A stretch of DNA of 64,000 nucleotides from Flavobacteriia bacterium (GTDB taxonomy: Bacteria > Bacteroidota > Bacteroidia > Flavobacteriales_D > Crocinitomicaceae). Location of the stretch: positions 124,001 to 188,000 of the forward strand of contig JACPDW010000010.1 of assembly GCA_016183815.1 (NCBI GenBank). The letters run 5' to 3'. How positions within the stretch are numbered: the stretch's first letter is position 1; the number at the start of each line of letters is the position of its first letter. Below are positions 1 through 7,745 of the stretch, one piece after another. The position numbers and the translations under genes are program-made. The notes beneath the pieces were generated by a model that had not been told where the DNA came from, made no database searches, and saw only the letters and a program-made list of their open reading frames with translations.

Positions 1-203
1 AGTAATAAAATTGAAAATGCTGCATTTGATTTAAAAGCATTCCAATATTTCTTTTTATCCCATTCTAAAAGGGTGATTAAAGACAAGTAAATTGTAGATA
101 AAGAGAGAATTATTTTGCTAAAGGACAATCCGAATGCAAAAAAACATAAACCAATAAGCAATAATACTTGAACTTTTTCTACACTCCAATATTTGCTTAT
201 CAT
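1..203 (-). CDS. N-terminus of a membrane protein, probably O-antigen ligase family (partial)
   Basis: Only the first 67 codons are inside the window. The reading frame begins at an ATG at 203 and stays open to the left edge. The peptide starts MISKYWSVEKVQ and continues with a hydrophobic segment (about residues 13-45) containing LLIGLCFFAFGL and ILSLSTIYLSL, followed by a basic EWDKKKYW stretch. This is how O-antigen ligase/polymerase (Wzy/WaaL-like) proteins of Bacteroidota commonly begin, with a first transmembrane helix pair and a short cytoplasmic turn. The family call rests on that N-terminal pattern alone; any polytopic membrane protein remains possible. It lies 33 bp downstream of the S41 peptidase gene in the same direction, so it may be the last visible gene of that transcript. 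Confidence 0.55.
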   Translation of the reverse strand, partial: MISKYWSVEKVQVLLLIGLCFFAFGLSFSKIILSLSTIYLSLITLLEWDKKKYWNAFKSNAAFSILL

Positions 204-236
204 TGATTTAAAAATCGGTTAACTAATAAACGTACT

Positions 237-1895
237 TTATTTCAAAATAGTATGATAAGCATTTAAATCTTTGAATAAATCCTTGCTTTTAATAATGTAT
301 TCATCGTGTTTAAAAGAGGCCAAAGCTCTTCCTTTTTGAAAATAATATCTAGAAACAATTTCATTTTCAAGCATTTCGATAATTTCAGGTTTAAATTTCT
401 CTAAATCTCGTTCTTTTGAAGGTGTTACTTTTTTAAGGATAGATTCGTATTCTGTTTTAATGTCATTGTAATATTCTTCTTCTTCTACCACCTCTTTCAT
501 TTTTTGTAACATTTCCTCGGAGGCAGTAGTATAATTAAAAGTATCTTTAACTACAATTTTTTTAAACTCATTATAATCGTTTTCAGAAAGTGAAAAAGTT
601 TCAGCTGAGGCAATCGAAGGGTGTTTAAAATAATATTGGGTTGCAAAATCAAACATTAAATTATTACCTACTAACATAGCTGTAAATCTGTTAAAATTTC
701 TTTCATCTATTACAACATCAGGTTCTATTCCTCTTCCATCAATCACTTTTCTTCCGTTTTGTGTTTTAAAAATTTTAATGAGTGAATCGGGAATTTCTTT
801 TGGACGGTCGTTTACTGCTTTTTCATAATATTCTAACTTTTGCACACATCGTCCTGACGGAGTATAATATTTGGCAATGGTCATTTTTACTTTAGAACCA
901 TATTTCAAATCGTAAGTTCGTTGAACTAATCCTTTGCCAAAGGAAGTTGTTCCAACTATTACCGCTCTATCTAAATCTTGCAAACTTCCAGCTACAATTT
1001 CACTAGCAGAAGCAGAATTTTCATCAATTAAAACAATTAAAGGAATATTTAAATCCAAAGGTTCGTCAGTGGTTTTATATACTCTATTCTCTTCAGGAAT
1101 TCGACCTTTTGTACTGACAACCAATTGACCCTTTTTTACAAAGAAATTCACAATTTTTACTGCTTCAATCAGCAATCCACCACCATTTCCTCTTAAATCA
1201 AGAATAAGTTGCTGTACGTTTTTTTGTTTTAAATCCTGATAAGATTTTTTAACCTCTGCTGATGCAGTTTGAGTAAAACTATTAAGTTTTATATATCCAA
1301 TTTTGTCGTCTAACATACCAGAAAAAGGTACATCAGGAATTTTTATCTCATCTCTTGTGATTGGAATGGTTAATTCATCTTTTTCGTTTCTTAAAAGTTT
1401 AACTTCAATACTTGACCCTTTTGGTCCTTTTAAAGCAGAGGAAACTTCATCGCTTGGTTTGTCAAACATATTTTTACCATCAATAAACAAAATTTTATCA
1501 CCCGCTAAAAGACCAGATTTTTGAGCTGGATTACCTTCGTACGGTTCAGCAATATAGGTATATTTATCTATTTTTCTTATTAAAGCACCAATTCCACCAT
1601 ACTGTCCAGTTGTCATTAATCGATAATCTTCCAGGTCTGATTCGTGAATATAAACTGTATAGGGGTCTAGTCCTTTTAACATTGCATCAATTGCATCTTT
1701 TGACATTTTACCCGGCTTGATGTCATCAACAAAATACATTTCCAAGTGTTGATAAATCATGTCCATCAACTCCATTCCTTTGATGTATTCAAATCCAGTA
1801 GATTGACTTCTTACAAAAGAAATAGGAAGGAAGGTTAAACTAAAAATAAGAGCTAATATCTTAATTTTGATTAGATTCATGAACTGTATTTTCAT
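237..1895 (-). CDS. S41 family C-terminal processing peptidase (CtpA/Prc-like)
   Basis: This is a secreted serine protease of 552 residues that cleaves at C-terminal or unstructured tails in the periplasm. A signal peptide (about residues 6-30, ending FVRSQ) is followed by an N-terminal helical part, a PDZ domain (about 90-175, with YGGIGALI and AGDKILFIDG) and the S41 core. The catalytic dyad is visible: Ser296 in ENSASASEI and Lys321 in FGKGLVQ, 25 residues apart as in E. coli Prc, with Gln325 after it. A C-terminal extension of about 170 residues follows the protease core. The start overlaps the end of rnpA by 35 bp; an internal ATG at 1880 (MNLIKIK) would also give a good signal peptide and shortens the overlap to 20 bp. 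The overlap indicates translational coupling to rnpA. Confidence 0.93.
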   Translation of the reverse strand: MKIQFMNLIKIKILALIFSLTFLPISFVRSQSTGFEYIKGMELMDMIYQHLEMYFVDDIKPGKMSKDAIDAMLKGLDPYTVYIHESDLEDYRLMTTGQYGGIGALIRKIDKYTYIAEPYEGNPAQKSGLLAGDKILFIDGKNMFDKPSDEVSSALKGPKGSSIEVKLLRNEKDELTIPITRDEIKIPDVPFSGMLDDKIGYIKLNSFTQTASAEVKKSYQDLKQKNVQQLILDLRGNGGGLLIEAVKIVNFFVKKGQLVVSTKGRIPEENRVYKTTDEPLDLNIPLIVLIDENSASASEIVAGSLQDLDRAVIVGTTSFGKGLVQRTYDLKYGSKVKMTIAKYYTPSGRCVQKLEYYEKAVNDRPKEIPDSLIKIFKTQNGRKVIDGRGIEPDVVIDERNFNRFTAMLVGNNLMFDFATQYYFKHPSIASAETFSLSENDYNEFKKIVVKDTFNYTTASEEMLQKMKEVVEEEEYYNDIKTEYESILKKVTPSKERDLEKFKPEIIEMLENEIVSRYYFQKGRALASFKHDEYIIKSKDLFKDLNAYHTILK

Positions 1896-2274
1896 TAATT
1901 ATAAGTGTAAAAAGACTTTTTATTTTATCGTTTAAAATTACATATTTTAATTCTTCTCTTGCTGTATAGATTAAAAAAAGTACTAATTTTTTTTCACTTT
2001 TCAACAATTCACTTTCTAAGATTCCTTTGTTTTTTCTAATTACTTCTCTTAAAACTCTTTTAATTCTGTTTCTATCATGGGCTTTTTTATGTATTTTTTT
2101 TGGTACACTAAGAACAATCTGAAATGGAGCTTTGAAGGAAAAATCATCTTTTAAATGATAAACAATAAAAGGAAATGCTTTTATGTGTTGTTTTTTCTCA
2201 AAAAGAAGATTTATAAGTTTTTTACTACAACATTTGTATTTTTTACCAAAACTTTCCTCATTTTTGTTTACCAT
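1861..2274 (-). CDS. rnpA: Ribonuclease P protein component
   Basis: This is the protein subunit of RNase P, which with the catalytic RNA removes 5' leaders from pre-tRNAs. The 137-residue product is basic and carries the family signature around residues 69-85: KKAHDRNRIKRVLREVIRK, with the RNR core that contacts RNA. Near the N-terminus FGKKYKCCSKKLINLLFE matches the usual K-RL-K start of the fold. Length is normal for Bacteroidota. The usual neighbour rpmH (ribosomal protein L34) is not upstream; instead an alcohol dehydrogenase ends 8 bp before the start. Downstream the gene overlaps the S41 protease. The rnpA-S41 pairing is, to my knowledge, common in this phylum. Confidence 0.92.
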   Translation of the reverse strand: MVNKNEESFGKKYKCCSKKLINLLFEKKQHIKAFPFIVYHLKDDFSFKAPFQIVLSVPKKIHKKAHDRNRIKRVLREVIRKNKGILESELLKSEKKLVLFLIYTAREELKYVILNDKIKSLFTLIINENTVHESNQN

Positions 2275-2282
2275 TACACTTT

Positions 2283-3452
2283 TTAAAATATTGATTTTTG
2301 TACAATTAACTCCACTTCTTCAGGGTTTAAATCTTGTCTTTCTCCAAGTTTCGTCCAAGCTCTATCTTCAAATCTTTTTCGAATAACAGCAGGTGCAAAA
2401 GCAACATCCTCTGAGTAATCATTTAAATTTGTAGAAATCCCCAATGAATTAAAAAATGCTTCTGTTTTAATTATGGCTTTTTTAGCTATTTCTTCGTTTT
2501 CTCCTGATAATTGAAAAATTCTTTTTCCATATTGTTCTAATTTTTCTTTCTTATTCTCAAATTTTATTTCATAAAGTCGTGGAGCTATAATTGCAAGTGA
2601 ACGTGCGTGATCTATCCCAAAAAGGGCTGTCAACTCATGTCCAATTGCATGTGTACTCCAATCTGTTATAACACCACAACGCAAATTGCCGTCTAAAGCA
2701 TGGTTTGCACAATACATTAAGTTGGAAGCCAATCTATAATCACTCGGATTTTCAATTATTCCCTGTGCAATTTCAATTAAAGTAAGTAAAATACCTTCCG
2801 CTTCCCTTTCTTGCAACAAATTATCGCTAGGAAAAGTCAAATACTGTTCTAATGTATGCATATAGGCATCTACAATCCCATTAACTATTTGTCTTTTTGG
2901 CAAAGTTGACACAACAGTAGGATCTAATATTGAAAATTTTGGGAAAAACAATGCTGAACCAAAAGCCAATTTTTCTTTGATTTCAGAGCGACTGATTACT
3001 GCACCACTATTTGCTTCAGAACCTGTAGCTGGCAAGGTTAAAATAGTACCAAATGGTAAAGCTTTTTCAAATATTTTATTTGTTGTTCTTTGTAAAACTT
3101 CCCATGGATCACCGTTAAAATAAGACGCTCCAGAAATAAATTTCACACCATCTATCACCGAACCACCTCCTACTGCCAAAATGAAATCAATTTGTTTTTC
3201 TCTAACTACTTCAACGGCTTTCATTAATGTTCTATATTCAGGATTTGCCTCAACTCCTTTAAAAAGATGTATTTCAAAAAGTGATAATTGAGTGATAATT
3301 TGATTTAATAAACCTGTTTTTTCAATGCTTCCACCTCCGTAAACCAATAAAATTTTTTTAGCTTGAAATTCATTGATTAACTGTGGTAATTTTGACAATT
3401 GATTTTTACCAAATATAATTTTTGTTGGATTGTAGTATTCAAAAGAATTCAT
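2283..3452 (-). CDS. Iron-containing alcohol dehydrogenase (butanol dehydrogenase-like)
   Basis: This is an NAD(P)H-dependent, group III metal alcohol dehydrogenase of 389 residues, expected to interconvert aldehydes and alcohols in the cytosol. The start at 3452 (MNSFEYYNPTKIIFG) matches the family N-terminus; the frame is open 38 codons further upstream, but that part runs into a repeat element and does not look like protein. Motifs: the nucleotide-binding AVGGGSVIDGVKF; LPATGSEANSGAVIS; and the metal-binding region with DAYMHTLEQY and two later histidine clusters (THAIGHELTA and FGIDHARSLA), so the Asp and three His ligands are present. The real substrate cannot be told from sequence. A 241-bp leader region separates it from the ketosynthase operon, so it probably has its own promoter. 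Confidence 0.9.
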   Translation of the reverse strand: MNSFEYYNPTKIIFGKNQLSKLPQLINEFQAKKILLVYGGGSIEKTGLLNQIITQLSLFEIHLFKGVEANPEYRTLMKAVEVVREKQIDFILAVGGGSVIDGVKFISGASYFNGDPWEVLQRTTNKIFEKALPFGTILTLPATGSEANSGAVISRSEIKEKLAFGSALFFPKFSILDPTVVSTLPKRQIVNGIVDAYMHTLEQYLTFPSDNLLQEREAEGILLTLIEIAQGIIENPSDYRLASNLMYCANHALDGNLRCGVITDWSTHAIGHELTALFGIDHARSLAIIAPRLYEIKFENKKEKLEQYGKRIFQLSGENEEIAKKAIIKTEAFFNSLGISTNLNDYSEDVAFAPAVIRKRFEDRAWTKLGERQDLNPEEVELIVQKSIF

Positions 3453-3512
3453 GTTGTTTTGTTTGAAATTATACAAAAAAATACATTTATAAATATGCTT
3501 AAAATAATATGT

Positions 3513-3533
3513 ATCCCCGAAATAAATCGGGAT
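3513..3533 (-). terminator. Hairpin between the ketosynthase operon and the alcohol dehydrogenase gene
   Basis: On the + strand the arms are ATCCCCGA and TCGGGAT around a 6-nt AATAAA loop, with one bulged C. It lies downstream of the leftward ketosynthase operon and 61 bp upstream of the dehydrogenase start. No long T run follows on the minus strand, so termination may be weak; it may instead belong to the adjoining repeat element or the leader RNA. Confidence 0.4.
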
Positions 3534-3540
3534 TGAAAAA

Positions 3541-3606
3541 TGCCGATACAATATGAAAATAGACAAATTTTAATTGGTCTATCTTGAATATGTAATCGGT
3601 ATTATT
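3541..3606 (-). repeat. Dispersed intergenic element, copy 1
   Basis: Read on the minus strand, the first 41 nt match the element at 55823-55911 at 38 of 41 positions: AATAATACCGATTACA, one mismatch, ATTCAAGATAG, two mismatches, then CAATTAAAATT. A second shared block is TTTCATATTGTATCGGCA, against TTTCATGTCGTATCGGCG in copy 2. Copy 2 carries about 23 extra bases between the blocks. The ends hold an imperfect inverted pair (ACCGATTAC and GTATCGG). The element ends 89 bp upstream of the alcohol dehydrogenase ATG in the same orientation. Confidence 0.75.
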
Positions 3607-3693
3607 TCTTCTGCAAAGATAAGTAGTCTTTTAAGATAATTCAAACTACTTTGCTTTTATTGTATTTAACCAACAAATTACTTTGATGAAGTC

Positions 3694-4866
3694 CTAAACC
3701 TCTGAAAATATTAATGTGGAATTATTGCCTCCAAACCCAAAGGCATTTGTGAGTACGTGTTTTACCTCTTTGAACTCTATTTCTTTTTGTGGAGTGAGTT
3801 TACTTTCTTCAATTGATTCTGAAAAATTTAAATTGGGAAACAATACCTTGTTTTGAATTGCAAGAATTGAATATACCGATTCAATCCCAGCGGAAGCTGC
3901 TAGAGTGTGACCAGTATAGGATTTTGTTGAACTAAATGGTGGCACTTTATCACCAAATACATTTTTCATCGCAATAGATTCTGATAAGTCGTTGTTTTCT
4001 GTTCCTGTTCCATGTGCATTGATATAATCAATATCACTTGACTGTAATTTTGCATTTTCTATACTTTTTTTCATAGAAAGTGTGGAACCAAAACCATCGG
4101 GAGAAGAGGCCGTTTGGTGATAAGCGTCAGAAGCGTTGTACCAACCACTTAATTTTGCATAAATTGTTGAGTTAGTCTTTTGAAGACTTTTTTTATTTTC
4201 TAAAACAATATACCCTGCTCCTTCACCTAAATTTAAACCCTTTCTGTTCATATCAAAAGGTTTACACCATTCTTTATTGTAAATCATTAACGAATTAAAC
4301 CCTTGAATAGTAAAAATCGACAAACTATCAGTTCCTCCTACAAGCACTCTGTCTAATAAATTATTTTCCAACATTCTTGCCCCCATCATAATTGCATTTG
4401 CCGCAGAAGAACAAGCTGTTGAAATAGTATTTACAAAATCATTTATATTTAAAAATCGTGCGATATGTTCAGTGCTTAACCCACTGTCGTGTTGAGAAAA
4501 GGCATTTTTATCCCAATTTTTATTATCTAAATAGTTAAAGTATTCGTTTTCAGTGAAATCTATACCACCAACACTTGTTCCTGAAATAATTCCAGTTCTA
4601 ATTTCTTTATCTATCAAATGATTTTGAAAGGCCTCTTGAGCCGCTAACATTCCAAGTAAAGCTGTACGAGAAATATTTTTTGAAAACCTTAATTTCTCTT
4701 TTATTTCTTGATTGTTTAAAGAAACTTCTCCTACTAAATAGTCTTTTAAAGCTCTGATTTGATGAGGTTTAATTCCAGACTTCATCTTCATTAATGAATC
4801 AAGATTTTCTCTTACATCTAATCCAATACAAGAAACGCAACCTAATCCAGTAACAAAAATGTCCAT
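3694..4866 (-). CDS. Beta-ketoacyl-ACP synthase (FabF/KAS II-like), last gene of the operon
   Basis: This 390-residue condensing enzyme joins an acyl starter to malonyl-ACP. The Cys-His-His triad is intact: Cys152 in ISTACSSAANA, His285 in INAHGTGTEND-type sequence (AHGTGTENND) and His320 in KSYTGHTLAAS. LGEGAGYIVLE is also typical. At 390 residues it is slightly shorter than E. coli FabF (413). The gene starts 1 bp after the ACP gene ends and closes a six-gene overlapping operon, so it very likely acts on that dedicated ACP rather than in general fatty acid synthesis. Similar ketosynthases occur in aryl polyene and flexirubin clusters of Bacteroidota; whether this one makes such a chain is inference, because other parts of those clusters are absent here. 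Confidence 0.92.
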   Translation of the reverse strand: MDIFVTGLGCVSCIGLDVRENLDSLMKMKSGIKPHQIRALKDYLVGEVSLNNQEIKEKLRFSKNISRTALLGMLAAQEAFQNHLIDKEIRTGIISGTSVGGIDFTENEYFNYLDNKNWDKNAFSQHDSGLSTEHIARFLNINDFVNTISTACSSAANAIMMGARMLENNLLDRVLVGGTDSLSIFTIQGFNSLMIYNKEWCKPFDMNRKGLNLGEGAGYIVLENKKSLQKTNSTIYAKLSGWYNASDAYHQTASSPDGFGSTLSMKKSIENAKLQSSDIDYINAHGTGTENNDLSESIAMKNVFGDKVPPFSSTKSYTGHTLAASAGIESVYSILAIQNKVLFPNLNFSESIEESKLTPQKEIEFKEVKHVLTNAFGFGGNNSTLIFSEV

Positions 4867-4867
4867 A

Positions 4868-5122
4868 TTATTTTTGATTGGCTTCTATGAATGCAGCTAA
4901 TGAATTTATAGAATTAAAAATCTCTTTTCCTTTTGCGGGGTCATCAATTTTTAAACCATATTTGGAATCAAGTAATACAATAAATTCAAGGGCATCGATG
5001 GAATCCAATCCTAATTCAGAACCGAAAAGTGGTTGATTGTCTTGAATATCAGAAGGTTTTACTTCTACTAAATTTAATTGTTCAATTATTTGTTCTTTTA
5101 ATTTTTGTTTTAATTCACTCAT
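4868..5122 (-). CDS. Acyl carrier protein
   Basis: This 84-residue acidic protein has the 4'-phosphopantetheine attachment motif LGLDSIDALEF, with Ser41 as the expected modification site, and the usual helix II sequence after it (IVLLDSKYGLKI). It carries the growing acyl chain as a thioester. It is encoded between a full ketosynthase (1 bp gap) and the short ketosynthase-like gene (4-bp ATGA overlap), so it is a cluster-specific carrier rather than the housekeeping AcpP, which normally sits beside fabF/fabD. No phosphopantetheinyl transferase is encoded nearby, so it must rely on one elsewhere. Confidence 0.92.
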   Translation of the reverse strand: MSELKQKLKEQIIEQLNLVEVKPSDIQDNQPLFGSELGLDSIDALEFIVLLDSKYGLKIDDPAKGKEIFNSINSLAAFIEANQK

Positions 5123-5715
5123 TGTGTCGCTAATTTATATTGTAAATTTAGAAAATCTTTATAATTTTCAATATTTTTTCCTTTATCTAAATAAAACATA
5201 AAACAATCAACTTGATTATTTTTGAATTCAATCCAAGCACAAAGACAATGTTTTGCTCCTTTTTCAAATTGAATTTTTGCTTGTTCCAATAAAAAAGAGA
5301 AATCAATTTTAGGTCGGATAAAAAAAGTATTTTCTCCATACCATTTGTTTTTTATACATAGTTCACCCATCATAATATTTGGCAAAGTATATACAAATAA
5401 AGAAGGACTAGGAGATTTTAAAGTAGAATAAGAATACATAAATTTTTCATCACTGTCAAAACTAGATGAACGGTTACTAAAAATCAATGAAAGAGAATCG
5501 TCTTCAATCCCATCAAATGGATTATGGTCTTTAACCATTGCTTCTTGAGCCAAAATTCCTAGTTTAGCCAAGGGATCCATTTTGTAAAATTTAGGATAAT
5601 TGATTTCTAACATTAAATAATAATCATTTAAAAATTGCTCAGATTGACTAGGAAAAAACTTAATTTTACCATCAACAAAAATTCCCTTTTTTTGTATAGC
5701 TACCGTTCTTATCAT
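5119..5715 (-). CDS. Short ketosynthase-like protein without catalytic cysteine
   Basis: The product is 198 residues, about half a ketosynthase. The middle resembles the N-terminal ketosynthase half: SLSLIFSNRSSSFDSD resembles the segment before the active-site loop, and PSPSLFVYTLPNIMMGELCIKN lies where the nucleophile elbow would be. No Cys occupies a canonical S-A-C-S context and neither catalytic His motif is present, so it should not condense on its own. Proteins of this size, often annotated 3-oxoacyl-ACP synthase, occur in aryl polyene-type clusters of Bacteroidota; I recall the family but not a proven function. A chain-length or partner-subunit role is inference. Four-base overlaps with genes on both sides argue that its product is needed in fixed ratio with its neighbours. 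Confidence 0.7.
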   Translation of the reverse strand: MIRTVAIQKKGIFVDGKIKFFPSQSEQFLNDYYLMLEINYPKFYKMDPLAKLGILAQEAMVKDHNPFDGIEDDSLSLIFSNRSSSFDSDEKFMYSYSTLKSPSPSLFVYTLPNIMMGELCIKNKWYGENTFFIRPKIDFSFLLEQAKIQFEKGAKHCLCAWIEFKNNQVDCFMFYLDKGKNIENYKDFLNLQYKLATQ

Positions 5716-6803
5716 ACTTTTGATTTTTTTAATAAAAGAGTAGCATTACCCCCACCAAAACCAGAAGAAGTTTTTAAAACTACATTAACTTCACTTTGTT
5801 TATGCTCTGAAATTACGTTTATAGAATGTGTACACCCTAATTTTTCAAAACCCAAAGAACGGTAGAGAATATTTTTTTCCATGGATAATAAGCATATACC
5901 CGTTTCCAAAACACCCGCTGCTCCGAAAGTATGACCAAAATATGCTTTTAAACTATTTAATGGAACATTCTGAAGTTCTGCTCTATTGAAAGCAATAGAT
6001 TCCATCTCATCATTAAAAATTGTTGCCGTTCCATGAGCTGAAATAAATTGTACTTCTTGAGCCGAAATAGTCGTTTTTTCGATGGTTTTTTTAATACTTC
6101 TATATAATCCTTCTCCAGTTCTTGATGGACCAGAAATATGATTGGCATCATTACTACAAGAACCAGATAGATATTGACCATAAAATGAGTTAAAAATGTT
6201 AAAATCATTTGACAAAACGATACATGCACCAGCTTCACCTATTGAAATACCATTTCTTTTTTCATCAAACGGTTTACAAATATCACTGCTCACTGCAAAT
6301 AGAGATTGAAATCCATAGTTAATAAAATCCCAAAGTAAATCAATTCCAATTACTACACAGTGTTCACATAAACCGAATTGTATATAATCAGCAGCTGTGT
6401 TAATTGCTAAAACTCCAGAAATACAAGCGTTTGACAACACATAAACTCTATTTTGAGCATCGTACCTTTTTTCAACACATTGAATTAATCCATCAAAAGT
6501 ATCATTTGGAAAATTTGACATTTCTGCTTTAGTAGTACTTATTATAAAACGAGTGTGGTTTTTTCTAAGAATTGATTTTTCAATATAAGAGTCCAGATCG
6601 TTTAGAATCAAATTTAAAAGTGAAATTGCTCTATTTTGATTCAAGTTTTCAATCCAACCCATAGATAAATTTTCACCTTGAAAACCCTTTCCTTCGTGGA
6701 TTTTTATACCACTGTGATTAGATAAAATTTGTTGATGATGTTCTTCCTTATTTTTTCCTAAAGAACTGATTAATGAGACAGTAGATAAATAAATGCTTTT
6801 CAT
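5712..6803 (-). CDS. Second beta-ketoacyl synthase of the operon
   Basis: This 363-residue ketosynthase diverges strongly from the other one in the operon but keeps the triad: Cys127 in LSNACISGVLA, His257 in ISAHGTATIFND and His291 in YFGHTFGAAG. The ATG at 6803 overlaps the stop of the thioesterase gene by one base (TAATG), which is why it is chosen over an ATG four codons upstream. With an intact Cys it is not a classical chain-length factor, so the operon has two active condensing enzymes plus the short homologue, perhaps for different chain stages. Two ketosynthases of this kind are a feature of aryl polyene and flexirubin clusters, but assignment to either is inference. Confidence 0.87.
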   Translation of the reverse strand: MKSIYLSTVSLISSLGKNKEEHHQQILSNHSGIKIHEGKGFQGENLSMGWIENLNQNRAISLLNLILNDLDSYIEKSILRKNHTRFIISTTKAEMSNFPNDTFDGLIQCVEKRYDAQNRVYVLSNACISGVLAINTAADYIQFGLCEHCVVIGIDLLWDFINYGFQSLFAVSSDICKPFDEKRNGISIGEAGACIVLSNDFNIFNSFYGQYLSGSCSNDANHISGPSRTGEGLYRSIKKTIEKTTISAQEVQFISAHGTATIFNDEMESIAFNRAELQNVPLNSLKAYFGHTFGAAGVLETGICLLSMEKNILYRSLGFEKLGCTHSINVISEHKQSEVNVVLKTSSGFGGGNATLLLKKSKV

Positions 6804-7252
6804 TAAACTCTCCAACTTTGTTTATTTTCCCATTCCATAAAAAAAGAAGGTTTGATTAATTCTAATGTTCTATTTTCTTTTTCTAAAAAAACTTGAACTG
6901 TTTTACCCTCTGCTGCCAATTGACCAGTTGTTGCATTAAACACTTCGTAAGTAAATATTAATTTTGCAGCGTTATTAAAATGAAATTTAATAATGATTTT
7001 TACTTTTTCTCCATAATGTATCGGAGCTTTGTGTTCTATTTCAGAACGAACAATTGGAGTAAAATAACCATTTCTATAAAAATCTAAATATTCTAATTGA
7101 TAAACAGTTCCAAAAAACTCTCTCGCATCTTCAAAAAATTTTAAATAATTTCCGTGCCACACCACGCCCATTGCATCCGTTTCACTAAAGCGAACAGCCA
7201 TTGTCATTTCTGCAGTGATGTATTTTATGTGAGTACTATTTTCAATTGACAT
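6803..7252 (-). CDS. Hotdog-fold acyl thioesterase (4-hydroxybenzoyl-CoA thioesterase/YbgC-like)
   Basis: This 149-residue single hotdog domain carries the 4HBT active-site region VRFSETDAMGVVWHGNYLKF with the catalytic Asp (ETDAMG) and the H-G-N-Y-L-F-E pattern. It is expected to hydrolyse an acyl-CoA or acyl-ACP thioester, releasing or proofreading the product of the operon's ketosynthases. The first ATG gives a 28-bp overlap with the preceding dehydratase-like gene. ATGs 15 and 17 codons in (MTMAVRFSE) sit closer to the usual family start, so the true N-terminus may be shorter. It is co-transcribed with the ketosynthase genes. Confidence 0.85.
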   Translation of the reverse strand: MSIENSTHIKYITAEMTMAVRFSETDAMGVVWHGNYLKFFEDAREFFGTVYQLEYLDFYRNGYFTPIVRSEIEHKAPIHYGEKVKIIIKFHFNNAAKLIFTYEVFNATTGQLAAEGKTVQVFLEKENRTLELIKPSFFMEWENKQSWRV

Positions 7253-7647
7253 TCTAAAATCATTTTATTATTATAAAAAACCTGTCCTTCAACCAATTGT
7301 ATATTTTCAAATTGAGTTAAAACTGAAATTTTACATTCAGTTGTTGACAATATAGGAGGTAATTCGCTAAGTTCCCATTTTGAAATAGCACCAATAAAAC
7401 CAATTTTCGCTTCACCACCTTCTGATAGACTTTGTTGATATCCAAAACCTGCAGCACACGATTGAGCAATAAATTCGGTTAAACCGCTTTCTGAAATAAA
7501 TCCTTCTCTATTAAATAAATTACTTTCTTCCCAAAGTTTTTCTGTATGAAATTCATTGTTTTTTACTTCAAGTATTGAATCAATCATAACAAATGGTTCT
7601 CTTTGTGGAATATATTTTAAAATGTTTTCTTTGCTAATTAATACCAT
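7225..7647 (-). CDS. Hotdog dehydratase-like protein (FabZ/ApeI-type), first gene of the operon
   Basis: This 140-residue hotdog protein begins like FabZ: IPQREPFVMIDSILEV corresponds to LPHRFPFLLVDRVLD. In FabZ the catalytic His sits in GHFPG and the Glu in ILEAMAQ. Here the aligned stretch is NREGFISESGLTEFIAQSCAA, so the Glu and the following helix are kept but the GHFPG His is gone. Bacteroidota homologues in pigment clusters often look like this, in my recollection, so it may still work on the ACP-bound 3-hydroxyacyl chain or serve as a non-catalytic partner. A TACTTTTG promoter box lies 41 bp upstream, making this the leading gene of the six-gene unit. Confidence 0.75.
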   Translation of the reverse strand: MVLISKENILKYIPQREPFVMIDSILEVKNNEFHTEKLWEESNLFNREGFISESGLTEFIAQSCAAGFGYQQSLSEGGEAKIGFIGAISKWELSELPPILSTTECKISVLTQFENIQLVEGQVFYNNKMILECQLKIVLT

Positions 7648-7687
7648 TGTATTATAAAATTAAATTTCCTGTCGATTGTTTCAACAA

Positions 7688-7695
7688 CAAAAGTA
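7688..7695 (-). promoter_or_regulatory. Candidate promoter -7 box of the ketosynthase operon
   Basis: On the minus strand TACTTTTG fits the Bacteroidota -7 consensus TAnnTTTG, about 40 bp before the ATG at 7647. No clear TTTG appears at the expected -33 distance, so support is partial. It lies in the only gap (98 bp) before the operon. Confidence 0.4.
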
Positions 7696-7745
7696 AAAAA
7701 AATGTTTAATGTTTGCTCTAAAAATATAACAGATACTATTTTAGA

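Noticed and set aside
934-1524. Short plus-strand frames within the S41 peptidase gene, and similar ones elsewhere
   Set aside because: They lie fully inside well-supported genes on the other strand and have no motifs or start signals.
3453-3566. Upstream extension of the alcohol dehydrogenase by 38 codons
   Set aside because: The extension runs into the hairpin and repeat element, and the family start MNSFEYYNP at 3452 fits better.
3694-7647. A complete flexirubin or aryl polyene cluster
   Set aside because: DarA/DarB, ammonia-lyase, ketoreductase, acyltransferase and glycosyltransferase genes are absent in the window, and the RND exporter at 21.8 kb is too far away to be counted.
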